This document shows positions 1 to 7,116 of a DNA stretch of 38,781 bases, piece by piece. The stretch's first letter is position 1. Each line of letters opens with the position of its first letter. The DNA comes from Planctomycetota bacterium (GTDB lineage Bacteria > Planctomycetota > Phycisphaerae > UBA1845): NCBI GenBank assembly GCA_024280855.1, contig JAJRPG010000038.1, positions 1 through 38,781 on the forward strand, read 5' to 3'. The notes beneath the pieces are model-generated. The model ran no database searches, was not told the origin of the DNA, and was given only the letters and a program-made list of their open reading frames with translations. The translations under genes and the position numbers were made by a program.

Positions 1-117
1 CTGGTTACGCGAGTTTCTAGTTCATCGAATCCAATTGCCCAATTTTTGGCCTCAGAAATTGAAATGGGCTACGCCAGCTTACACGTCCGCCCATATCTGA
101 ACGATGGCTGAAAATGA

Positions 118-777
118 GGATTCTTCAACAGGCTGCTAGGCTACGGGAAATTTCGACAGGCTAACCTTAGCGAGCTTACGCTGTGCAAGCAGGCTGAGCA
201 TGTCGCATCAGTCATCGAGCGGGATCGTGACGAGGGCGTATGGGTGCTGGGTCATAGTCTTGGCGGCGCGATTGCCTTTTTGCTCGCGCGAGATCGGCCC
301 GAACTTGTGCATGGGCTGATTAACGTCGAAGGAAATTTCACTGAGCAAGATGCTTTCTGGACGAAATTAATCGCAGGCGAAAGTGGAGAGGCTTGGGAGT
401 CGCGCTTCTTAGCTATGACTGCGGACCCGGAAAAGTGGCTTACGCAATGTGGCATTCAGCCAACGCCGCAGCGCTCGCGTTGGGCGGCGCAAATTTTATC
501 GAATCAGACGGCTTCGACTTTGTACGCGATGTCCCAGGCTACGATTCGTGAGACCCTGACGCCGGAATATCTCGAAACGGTGCGCCTGGTAGTAGCTCAA
601 TGCAAGCCAATTCATCTCATCGCGGGGCAGCGTTCCGCTCAAAGCTGGGGCTTACCCGAAGACGTTCGCTCCTCAGCTACTTCGTATTTTGAAATTCCCA
701 ATACGGGGCATCTCATGATGTTGGAATCCCCCGATGTATTTTGTAAGCAAATTGAACACATTATTCGACGCGTCTGA
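118..777 (+). pseudogene. alpha/beta hydrolase, 5' end disrupted
   Basis: The frame carries the nucleophile elbow GHSLGG (Ser as nucleophile) and, near the C-terminus, a histidine in NTGHLMMLESP, as expected for the catalytic His of an alpha/beta hydrolase. A GTG at 244 would start the protein inside the nucleophile elbow, which cannot give a functional enzyme. The same frame reads back as protein-like sequence to 118, where TGA codons at 109 and 115 close it. The N-terminal half, including the oxyanion-hole strand, is therefore missing or out of frame. Either the gene is decayed or the break is an assembly error. It sits just upstream of an SDR and a muconic-semialdehyde-type ALDH, so a former role as a ring-cleavage hydrolase is possible, but nothing here proves a substrate. 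Confidence 0.6.
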
Positions 778-870
778 GTAGGGTGGCATGGGCACGCGTC
801 GCTTAATGAGAGTTGCAAAATAAGATAGTCGTCCGCGCGACGTTTGCCCGTGTCTTTCTACAGCTGCGCC

Positions 871-898
871 TCCGCGCGGGCTGAAGCCACGCGGCTCG
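871..898 (+). repeat. REP-like palindrome, copy 1 (imperfect)
   Basis: One of four copies in this window of an intergenic palindrome whose core reads CGCGCGGGCTGAAGCCCGCG. This copy has an extra base in the right arm (GCCACGCGG instead of GCCCGCGG). It lies between the hydrolase remnant and the SDR gene. It would fold as a GC-rich hairpin on either strand. Confidence 0.75.
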
Positions 899-965
899 AT
901 GCGAAGCTTGCGAGTCGTCGCCGCGCGTCTTACGATGCAGGCTATATTCGTAAGGAGAATGTAAC

Positions 966-1751
966 GTGACTCAATTAAAAGATAAATCGGCTCTGGTTTG
1001 CGGCGCGTCGCAGGGTATTGGCCGGGCGTGTGCGATAGAGCTTGCTCGATGCGGCGCATCCGTGACAGTCGTAGCTAGGAATGAAGACAAGTTGCGAGAA
1101 GTTGTTGCATCGCTCAATACGTCCGCTGGGCAGAAGCACCATTATCTCGTCGTAGATTATGCCCAGCCCACAGCTATGCAGTCTTTCGTGCAGGCCCACT
1201 TGGAAACCATTGGCCCCGTACACATTCTCATCAACAACACCGGAGGTCCGCCCGCAGGCCCGGTTTTGGATGCTGACATCGAGCAGTTAGCTTTGGCGTT
1301 TTCAAATCATCTTTTGTGTAATCAGTTACTAAGTCAGTTGGTCGTGCCAGGCATGAAAGCGGCTAACTTTGGCCGGGTCATTAACATTATTTCCACGAGC
1401 GTGATTACTCCCATTCGCGGGCTGGGTGTGTCGAACACCATTCGGGGCGCGGTAGCCAACTGGTCGAGAACCTTGGCCGGTGAACTCGGGCCTCATGGTA
1501 TTACCGTGAACAGCGTGCTTCCCGGCTTTACTGAGACCGATCGCTTACGAGCGATATTCAAAAACAAAGCAGCTAAGACAGGCCAGGATGTGCAGGACGT
1601 TGAGAGCCAGGCGCTTGGCACTATCCCAGCCGGACGATTGGGCAAGCCTGAGGAAATAGCCAGCGTAGTAGGATTCTTAGCCAGCTCCGAAGCTGCGTAT
1701 GTCAACGGCGTCAATCTGCCCGTCGATGGCGGCCGAACGGCGGTACAATAA
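966..1751 (+). CDS. SDR-family oxidoreductase, atypical active site
   Basis: A 261-residue short-chain dehydrogenase/reductase, the normal length for a single-domain SDR. The start is GTG at 966, supported by AAGGAG eight bases upstream. The cofactor-binding motif GASQGIG lies at residues 13-19, NNTGG follows near residue 90, and the C-terminal VNGVNLPVDGG motif is typical of FabG-like SDRs. The region that normally holds Ser...Tyr-x3-Lys reads ISTS (S143/S145) and then GVSNTIRG, so the tyrosine position is Ser156 and the lysine position Arg160. A subgroup of SDRs carries this G-x-SN-x2-R pattern, and its chemistry is not clear from sequence. The next gene, an ALDH, starts 4 bp after the stop, so the two are almost certainly co-transcribed. 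Confidence 0.88.
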   Translation: MTQLKDKSALVCGASQGIGRACAIELARCGASVTVVARNEDKLREVVASLNTSAGQKHHYLVVDYAQPTAMQSFVQAHLETIGPVHILINNTGGPPAGPVLDADIEQLALAFSNHLLCNQLLSQLVVPGMKAANFGRVINIISTSVITPIRGLGVSNTIRGAVANWSRTLAGELGPHGITVNSVLPGFTETDRLRAIFKNKAAKTGQDVQDVESQALGTIPAGRLGKPEEIASVVGFLASSEAAYVNGVNLPVDGGRTAVQ

Positions 1752-1755
1752 AATC

Positions 1756-3213
1756 ATGGAAACCATTCTAAACTATATCAACGGGGGAATGGTCGAGCCA
1801 ACTGGCGGAGCCTATCTCGACAATTTCAATCCCGCGACCGGCGAAGTCTACGCGCAAACGCCCGACTCCAACGAGAAGGACATCGAAAACGCCGTTCAAG
1901 CCGCGTATGCTGCTTTTCCTGCATGGTCGAGGATGCCCGCAAATGCGCGCTGTGACGCGCTGCTGAAAATCGCTGATCTAATCGAAGCGAACATGGATGA
2001 ATTAGCCCTGGCGGAGTGTGTGGATAATGGCAAGCCTTTGTCATTGGCCAGGTCGCTGGATATTCCGCGTGCGGTGGAAAATTTTCGTTTCTTCGCCACG
2101 TCCATCATTCACTTTCATTCAGAGTCGCACATGATGGATGGCGTAGCTCTGAATTACACCTTGCGAAAGCCACGCGGCGTTGCGGGTATTATTTCACCCT
2201 GGAATTTGCCGCTGTATCTGCTTAGTTGGAAGATCGCGCCAGCATTAGCCACAGGGAACACGGTGGTAGCTAAGCCTTCCGAAGTGACGCCGATGACCGC
2301 GTATAAGCTTAGTCTGTTATGTCAGCAGGCTGGTCTGCCTGCGGGCGTACTCAATATCGTACACGGAACAGGCGTGCGCGCAGGCGCTGCGTTAGTTAGT
2401 CATAAAAGCGTGCCCACAATTTCCTTTACCGGAGGCACCGCGACTGGCGCTGAGATAGCGAGAAGTGCAGGGCCTATGTTTAAGAAGGTAGCCTTGGAAA
2501 TGGGCGGCAAGAATCCCAACATTATTTTCACCGATGCAGATTTTAATGCTGCGGTGAAGGGTAGCCTGAAATCATCTTTCGCCAATCAGGGGCAAGTCTG
2601 CCTGTGTGGCTCCCGCGTGTATGTCGAGTCGTCGATCTATGAAAAATTTGTCGAGACTTTTGTTGCTGCTGCGAAAAAGTTAAAGGTCGGCGACCCGCTT
2701 GAAAAAGACAGCGACCAAGGCGCTCTCGTTTCTAAGCTTCAATACGAGAAAGTATTGTCTTACTTGCAGCTAGCCCGTGATGAAGGCGGAAAGATTCGCT
2801 GCGGCGGCGGGGCAGCTACCGTCTCAGGCGAACGTTGCAAAAACGGCTATTTTGTAGAGCCTACGGTGATTACGGATTTGCCAATTCATTGTCGGGTGAA
2901 CAAAGAAGAAATCTTTGGCCCGGTATGTACGATCACGCCGTTTGAAAATGAGGACGAGGTTGTCGCATTAGCCAACGACACCGACTATGGCCTATCCGCC
3001 TCCGTGTGGACCAAAGACGTTGGCCGAGCGCATCGAGTCGCTGATCGAATAAACGCGGGCACGGTGTGGATCAACTGCTGGTTAGTCCGAGACCTGCGTG
3101 TTCCCTTCGGCGGTATGAAACAAAGCGGCGTAGGCAGAGAAGGTGGCCTGGAGGCACTGCGGTTTTATACGGAACCAAAAAACGTCTGTGTTCGCGTACC
3201 AAGTCACGCTTAG
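1756..3213 (+). CDS. aldehyde dehydrogenase, muconate-semialdehyde type
   Basis: A 485-residue NAD(P)-dependent aldehyde dehydrogenase. The start is ATG at 1756, 4 bp after the SDR stop; an earlier in-frame ATG lies inside the SDR gene and is unlikely. The general base is Glu248 in LEMGGKNPN and the nucleophile is Cys282 in GQVCLCGSR. The C-terminal signature NCWLVRDLRVPFGG is characteristic of 2-hydroxymuconic semialdehyde and 2-aminomuconic semialdehyde dehydrogenases (DmpC/XylG and ALDH8A1 groups). This points to oxidation of a ring-cleavage semialdehyde. It is not PaaZ, because the hydratase domain of that enzyme is absent. It converges on the paa operon. The family call is firm and the substrate is inferred. 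Confidence 0.88.
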   Translation: METILNYINGGMVEPTGGAYLDNFNPATGEVYAQTPDSNEKDIENAVQAAYAAFPAWSRMPANARCDALLKIADLIEANMDELALAECVDNGKPLSLARSLDIPRAVENFRFFATSIIHFHSESHMMDGVALNYTLRKPRGVAGIISPWNLPLYLLSWKIAPALATGNTVVAKPSEVTPMTAYKLSLLCQQAGLPAGVLNIVHGTGVRAGAALVSHKSVPTISFTGGTATGAEIARSAGPMFKKVALEMGGKNPNIIFTDADFNAAVKGSLKSSFANQGQVCLCGSRVYVESSIYEKFVETFVAAAKKLKVGDPLEKDSDQGALVSKLQYEKVLSYLQLARDEGGKIRCGGGAATVSGERCKNGYFVEPTVITDLPIHCRVNKEEIFGPVCTITPFENEDEVVALANDTDYGLSASVWTKDVGRAHRVADRINAGTVWINCWLVRDLRVPFGGMKQSGVGREGGLEALRFYTEPKNVCVRVPSHA

Positions 3214-3230
3214 ACAAGTAATAAATAAAA

Positions 3231-3257
3231 CGAGCCGCGGGCTTCAGCCCGCGCGGA
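3231..3257 (-). repeat. REP-like palindrome, copy 2
   Basis: This is the exact 27-bp palindrome in reverse orientation relative to copies 1, 3 and 4. Copies 2 and 3 face each other about 85 bp apart between two convergent transcription units (ALDH and paaD). Such an inverted pair matches the REPIN arrangement, and it probably also ends transcription from both sides. Confidence 0.85.
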
Positions 3258-3341
3258 CGTGCGAATCTATTTAGATGTGCAAAAAGCTTTCGTCACGCGG
3301 CGTGGCGCTAATAAACACGTTGCCCTCATATGACCCTTAAC

Positions 3342-3368
3342 TCCGCGCGGGCTGAAGCCCGCGGCTCG
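3342..3368 (+). repeat. REP-like palindrome, copy 3
   Basis: An exact 27-bp copy, the partner of copy 2 in inverted orientation. It lies 11 bp past the paaD stop on the minus strand, so its hairpin would form at the 3' end of the paa transcript. Confidence 0.85.
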
Positions 3369-3379
3369 GTAAGATAAAC

Positions 3380-3910
3380 CTACCTGACTGTCTTAAAAAA
3401 TTCAAAAGACTGCAAGCATTCATTACAGTAATGAATGGACCGGCACAAAGTGGGGCCGAAGATTGATTCGAGCGATGTATTGGTAGAGTCGCAAAGCGGG
3501 CAGGGGATATTCTCCATGCTTTCTTGGCCAGCGCCACAATCACCAGCCGTCGGCGGGGCTAAGCCAAAGGCTTTGAGCTTCTTCCTGGCTGGTTCGGTGA
3601 TGCGGTCCGTTGACCACGGCGGATCAAAAACTACATTGACCTTTACGTCTTTTTCAAAAGCACTGACAGCTACGCGAATTTCGTTACGGATAAAATCCAA
3701 TGCTGGGCAACCAGCGAACGTAGGCGTCATATCCACCGTCACATGTTCATCATCAATTCGGACATCGTTTATCATGCCCATTTCGACGATGTTAATCACC
3801 GGGATTTCCGGGTCGGTGATCGTTTCCAGCGATTGCCAAATGGTGCGTAGCCGTTTACTGCGAGGTCGCGATTTGCCACCTGCTTTTTTTGACTCATCCG
3901 TTGAAGACAT
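3380..3910 (-). CDS. paaD: phenylacetyl-CoA epoxidase, PaaD subunit
   Basis: PaaD is a MIP18/DUF59-type accessory protein thought to help mature the iron centre of the PaaABC(E) ring-1,2-phenylacetyl-CoA epoxidase. The N-terminal DUF59 core includes TITDPEIPVINIVEMGM and later FAGCPALDFI. The C-terminus is a zinc-ribbon-like segment with CPLC, a lone Cys and CNEC. The protein is slightly longer than usual because of a Lys/Arg-rich N-terminus. The ATG at 3910 gives MSSTDESK. A GTG at 3922 would overlap the paaC stop and is possible, but neither start has a convincing ribosome-binding site. It is the last gene of paaABCD here. Confidence 0.92.
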   Translation of the reverse strand: MSSTDESKKAGGKSRPRSKRLRTIWQSLETITDPEIPVINIVEMGMINDVRIDDEHVTVDMTPTFAGCPALDFIRNEIRVAVSAFEKDVKVNVVFDPPWSTDRITEPARKKLKAFGLAPPTAGDCGAGQESMENIPCPLCDSTNTSLESIFGPTLCRSIHYCNECLQSFEFFKTVR

Positions 3911-3915
3911 AGTGA

Positions 3916-4707
3916 CTACCACTTTGCACTTGGGTCCAATTTGTAAACCAATTGCATACCGTCAAGCAGCGTAGCTAGGTCGTCTGGATGTTTTCCTGAT
4001 CGACCGCCATAAACCGGTGACGCCTTGGCGTTAATTTTCAACGAAGACTCACCCAATACTTTATCGACCGCAGCTACCCACCGTTTTCGTAATTCATCTT
4101 CACGCAGGAAAATCCCGGCTTGGTCTAATAAATCATCGGCACCAGTCGATTCAAACATGCCCAACGCATGAGGATATAAGGTATCAACCGCATCCTGCAT
4201 AAGCTGATGACTTTCATCAGTCCCTTGGCCTAGCCTGGGCATCCACATGTGCCCGTGCATGAGATGATATTTTTTCTCTGAGCTTAATTTCCGTGCGAGT
4301 TGAGCCAGCGGAACCAATGATCCTTGAGCTAAAGATTCTAATCGTAGTGACTCCGCAACGTCATAAAAATACTTACGCACGAGACTCTTAGCCCAGTCGC
4401 GTTTGCTGCAAAGGCTAACCAGGCTAGCGCATTTCCACTGCTCCAGTTTTCGGCCAAAGACGTTGGTGTCCGGGTCGGGTTCGCCCAGTTCATGCAGCAT
4501 TTGATAAAAAGTGAGGGCATGACCCATATCATCTTGAGCCATCGAGGAAAACGCGATGTCTTCTTCGAGGATCGGTGCGAATCCGGTCCACTCGGAACCG
4601 CGATGTCCGATGATGATGGCATCGTCAGCTAAGCGATATAATAAATCGATCACAGCTGACTTGGTCGGCGCATCTAAATCATTGAGTGTTTCCATCGTAG
4701 CTATCAC
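3916..4707 (-). CDS. paaC: phenylacetyl-CoA epoxidase, PaaC structural subunit
   Basis: PaaC is the ferritin-like structural partner of PaaA in the epoxidase, which activates phenylacetyl-CoA for aerobic degradation. The 263-residue product matches the family length and shows IIGHRGSEWTGFAPILEEDI and the helix QDDMGHALTFYQMLHELGE. The start is GTG at 4707, chosen because AAGGAG lies eight bases upstream and the GTGA overlap with the paaB stop implies translational coupling. An ATG four codons downstream is the alternative. Confidence 0.94.
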   Translation of the reverse strand: MIATMETLNDLDAPTKSAVIDLLYRLADDAIIIGHRGSEWTGFAPILEEDIAFSSMAQDDMGHALTFYQMLHELGEPDPDTNVFGRKLEQWKCASLVSLCSKRDWAKSLVRKYFYDVAESLRLESLAQGSLVPLAQLARKLSSEKKYHLMHGHMWMPRLGQGTDESHQLMQDAVDTLYPHALGMFESTGADDLLDQAGIFLREDELRKRWVAAVDKVLGESSLKINAKASPVYGGRSGKHPDDLATLLDGMQLVYKLDPSAKW

Positions 4708-5015
4708 TTCGCACTCTCCTTGTCGGACGCCTTGGATTTCTTAATTGTTTTTGGCGTTTTATATCCCCATGATTCGCGATAGCTCTTGTCCGTCGCGTGT
4801 TCAAACATATCGCCGTCTTGATAATCGGTTGCTAAAATCGCCGAAGCTGGAGCCACCCAAAGATTTACGCACGCTTGTCGGCGACAATATTGTTCCTTAG
4901 CCATGACGAGCGCCATTTGCGCGTCAGGTGCATGAACCGATCCTACATGAATATGGGCCTCGCCTCGCGCCTGCTGATGAAACACTTCATACACAGGCCA
5001 TTGTGTGTCATTCAT
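4704..5015 (-). CDS. paaB: phenylacetyl-CoA epoxidase, PaaB subunit
   Basis: PaaB is the small subunit that bridges PaaAC heterodimers. The 103-residue product begins with WPVYEVFHQ and contains GSVHAPDAQMALVMAKEQYCRR, the usual family pattern. It has a Lys/Ser-rich tail slightly longer than in the E. coli protein. AGGAG lies 10 bases before the ATG. It overlaps paaC by 4 bp. A gap of about 160 bp separates it from paaA, which is unusual for this operon. Confidence 0.93.
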   Translation of the reverse strand: MNDTQWPVYEVFHQQARGEAHIHVGSVHAPDAQMALVMAKEQYCRRQACVNLWVAPASAILATDYQDGDMFEHATDKSYRESWGYKTPKTIKKSKASDKESAK

Positions 5016-5117
5016 AAGTCACTTACTCCTAGTACCGCAGCGGTTAGGCGCCAAACATTTCGCCATGCGTAATAGAGCGTCGAAGTAGGCGTGCGGCTAT
5101 ACTCAGCATAAAGGCAC

Positions 5118-5178
5118 ACCCACTCTTCGCTCTCTCTTCTTTCCCGCTTCTTCTTCCGATCCTCCTGCTTTTTCCTCT
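5118..5178 (-). other. polypurine tract in the paaA-paaB spacer
   Basis: Read on the minus (transcribed) strand, the roughly 60 bases right after the paaA stop are almost all purines (for example GGAAGAAGAAGCGGGAAAGA). No hairpin or open frame is visible. It may be an unstructured spacer that affects mRNA stability or translation, but no function can be shown. Confidence 0.5.
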
Positions 5179-5179
5179 C

Positions 5180-6169
5180 CTAAACGGTCATCGTCGGCAT
5201 CGGAATGGGCTGATTCGCAGCCGCTGCAGACAACGCTTCTCGAACCCAGCGACCTTCCTCGTGCGCCAACTTTCGCGTAGCTACACGATCGCCAGACACC
5301 GGGCCTCCACCGTTTATTACTCTCTTGAATTCATCCCAGTCGGGTTCGGTATAAAGCCAATCACCAGTTTCTTTATCCAAACGCAAATTGGGGTCAGGTA
5401 TTTTTAGGCCGAGGTCTAGCATTTTGGGGACGAACTGACGAAGAAATTGCTGTCGTTGTTCATCATTCGTCTTGAGTTTGACGCCCCATTGCACCAGCAT
5501 GGACGTATGCTTAGACACTTTGTCAGCCGGTCCATGAAACATCATGATCGGAGGCCACCAGCGGTCTAAAGAATCTTGAAGCATCTCACGCTGCATCTTC
5601 GTGCCCTGCGCAATCGTCACCACCATCTCATACCCATGCTTGAGATGAAACGCTTCTTCATAGCAAATACGCTTCAATGCCCGCGAATAAGGACCGTACG
5701 ATCCGTCGGACATCATCATTTGATTTACAATCGCCGCGCCGTCAATTAGCCAGGCGATGATAGCTACGTCCGTCCAAATGTCGGCGGGGTAGTGAAACAC
5801 GTTGGAAAATTTTGACTTACCAGAAATCAAATCTTCGATCATCTGCTCGCGCGAAGCGCCAAGCGTTTCAGCCGCTCGATACAATAACTGAGCATGGCCA
5901 ACTTCGTCTTGCACCTTAGCGAGCAGCGCCATCTTTCGCTTAAAAGAAGGGGCGTGAGGAATCCATTTACCTTCAGGCAAAGCGCCGCAAATCTCGCTGT
6001 TGGCATGAACGTGGATCAGGCGAATAAGCTGGTTGCGATATTCCTGCGGCATCCAATCCGTAGGCTCGACCTTGTCGCCCCGCGCGATGCGTCCTTCAAA
6101 GGTTTCGAGCCGGCGCTCGCATTCTTCTTTTGATAACTGATTAAGCTCTGGATCAATAGCGATGACCAT
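5180..6169 (-). CDS. paaA: phenylacetyl-CoA epoxidase, PaaA catalytic subunit
   Basis: PaaA is the di-iron monooxygenase subunit that forms ring-1,2-epoxyphenylacetyl-CoA. The ferritin-like iron ligands are visible in [13 protein letters not shown], the EVGHAQ helix and [11 protein letters not shown]. The C-terminal half includes the well-conserved [13 protein letters not shown] segment. The start is the ATG at 6169 ([10 protein letters not shown]), because AGGAAG stands six bases upstream. An ATG at 6184 would add five residues without a ribosome-binding site. It is the first structural gene after the TetR gene, on the same strand. The reductase gene paaE is not in the window, so electrons must come from a protein encoded elsewhere. 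Confidence 0.95.
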   Translation of the reverse strand: MVIAIDPELNQLSKEECERRLETFEGRIARGDKVEPTDWMPQEYRNQLIRLIHVHANSEICGALPEGKWIPHAPSFKRKMALLAKVQDEVGHAQLLYRAAETLGASREQMIEDLISGKSKFSNVFHYPADIWTDVAIIAWLIDGAAIVNQMMMSDGSYGPYSRALKRICYEEAFHLKHGYEMVVTIAQGTKMQREMLQDSLDRWWPPIMMFHGPADKVSKHTSMLVQWGVKLKTNDEQRQQFLRQFVPKMLDLGLKIPDPNLRLDKETGDWLYTEPDWDEFKRVINGGGPVSGDRVATRKLAHEEGRWVREALSAAAANQPIPMPTMTV

Positions 6170-6258
6170 ATCTGTCTTCCTCATGTTTGCCGACGCGAAA
6201 TTTGCTCGACATATTGGCTAGCGAGTCGTGGCTGCGACCGCTTTTTTCCAAGATTATA

Positions 6259-6846
6259 TTACCCTACCGGCCTGCGCAAACCTTTGAACAGCATATCAGT
6301 CAGTTTGCGGGCGATGTCATCTGGTGTCATGGGTCCGTCAGCTTTGTACCACTGATAAATCCAATTCATGGATGACAATATCAATAGCGAAGCAAATTTT
6401 TCGTCCACGTCGCCAAAGGTTCCCTCGCGGATGCAGTTTCGCACCATCGTGCGCACCATGTGTTCGTACTCGTCTCGCCGGGCTGCAAATTCACTATAGC
6501 GAGGCTCGGTCAGATGTCGCCACTCCGTAGAATAGACCGCAGCCGCGTTGAGGTCGTTGGTAATCACCTGCACATGGGCAAGCATGAGACGTCGCAACTT
6601 CTCGATGGGAACCAGATCAGATTCGACGATGGGCTTCTTAGCCGCGAAAAATCTATCAGCCGCCCGTGTAAGAATTTGATGAAGCAGATCGTCCTTGCTC
6701 TCGATGTGGGCATACAGGCTTCCGGCTTGCAGGCCTAGCGCATCAGCAATATCGCGCACGCTAGTCGCTTCATATCCCCGTTGAGCAAACAGCGACTCAG
6801 CGACTATTAATACTTCTTCAAGCTTCTGCACAGTAGATTCAGCCAT
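6259..6846 (-). CDS. TetR-family regulator of the paa operon (PaaR-like)
   Basis: A 195-residue TetR protein. Its N-terminal helix-turn-helix reads YEATSVRDIADALGLQAGSLYAHIESKDDLL (split here: helix 2 TSVRDIADALG, recognition helix AGSLYAHIESK). The C-terminal ligand domain contains EWRHL and RRDEYE, as in acyl-CoA-responsive members. It is the promoter-proximal gene of the unit: paaA starts 89 bp past its stop on the same strand. A perfect palindrome overlaps the expected transcription start (6886-6899). I infer negative autoregulation and repression of paaABCD relieved by phenylacetyl-CoA, by analogy with PaaR proteins. The ligand cannot be read from the sequence. Confidence 0.88.
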   Translation of the reverse strand: MAESTVQKLEEVLIVAESLFAQRGYEATSVRDIADALGLQAGSLYAHIESKDDLLHQILTRAADRFFAAKKPIVESDLVPIEKLRRLMLAHVQVITNDLNAAAVYSTEWRHLTEPRYSEFAARRDEYEHMVRTMVRNCIREGTFGDVDEKFASLLILSSMNWIYQWYKADGPMTPDDIARKLTDMLFKGLRRPVG

Positions 6847-6885
6847 GATCCGATAACCTCCAAAACTCCTTCAGGCTATTCGCCT

Positions 6886-6899
6886 AACAAGCGCTTGTT
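6886..6899. promoter_or_regulatory. TetR operator, 14-bp perfect palindrome
   Basis: AACAAGCGCTTGTT is a perfect inverted repeat of the type bound by many TetR dimers. It lies about 40 bp upstream of the TetR start codon and just downstream of the predicted -10, so a bound repressor would block initiation. No second copy was found in the window. Confidence 0.7.
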
Positions 6900-6903
6900 T
6901 TTG

Positions 6904-6932
6904 AGTGTACCAAAGCTAGCCCGTGAAGGCAA
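6904..6932 (-). promoter_or_regulatory. sigma-70-type promoter for tetR-paaABCD
   Basis: On the minus strand TTGCCT (6932-6927) and TACACT (6909-6904) are separated by 17 bp. The operator begins 4 bp beyond the -10. This fixes host sequence to at least 6932, so the mobile element on the right cannot begin before that point without removing the promoter. Confidence 0.6.
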
Positions 6933-6950
6933 GTCTTGAGCTACTATAAC

Positions 6951-7032
6951 GGCAACGAGGAAATGGCCCTGTTCTAAGGGCAACTCTAAGGGCAACGAGG
7001 AAATGGCCCTGAAACAACCAACATGGCCCTCG
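6951..7032 (+). repeat. phased repeat array, candidate transposase-binding end
   Basis: GGCAACGAGGAAATGGCCCT occurs exactly at 6951 and again at 6991. A third, partial unit ends in ACATGGCCCT at 7021-7030. The ATGGCCCT cores start at 6963, 7003 and 7023, which is 40 and 20 bp apart, so they fall on nearly the same face of the helix. Between them TCTAAGGGCAAC is repeated in tandem (6973-6984, 6985-6996). Arrays of transposase sites are typical of Mu-type ends. A single inverted 9-mer (CAGGGCCAT, 20997-21005) near the other edge is weak support. Confidence 0.5.
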
Positions 7033-7073
7033 ACCCTCTGCGCAAGAACCAACCGTCCAGACCCTTCTAATCT

Positions 7074-7096
7074 AAAAAAGGTTCTGCACGGTGCAG
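7074..7096 (-). terminator. putative terminator after muB
   Basis: On the minus strand CTGCA-CCG-TGCAG is followed two bases later by CC and a run of six T. It lies 21 bp past the muB stop and would end the left-arm transcript before the repeat array. The stem is short, so efficiency is uncertain. Confidence 0.5.
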
Positions 7097-7116
7097 TTCA
7101 ATCTATCGCCCAACGG

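Noticed and set aside
3435-3974. A 179-codon open frame on the + strand over paaD.
   Set aside because: It is the reverse complement of paaD, which has the full DUF59 and zinc-ribbon pattern.
6951-7032. A CRISPR array.
   Set aside because: There are only two exact units and a partial one, the spacers are not of constant length, and no cas gene is present anywhere in the window.
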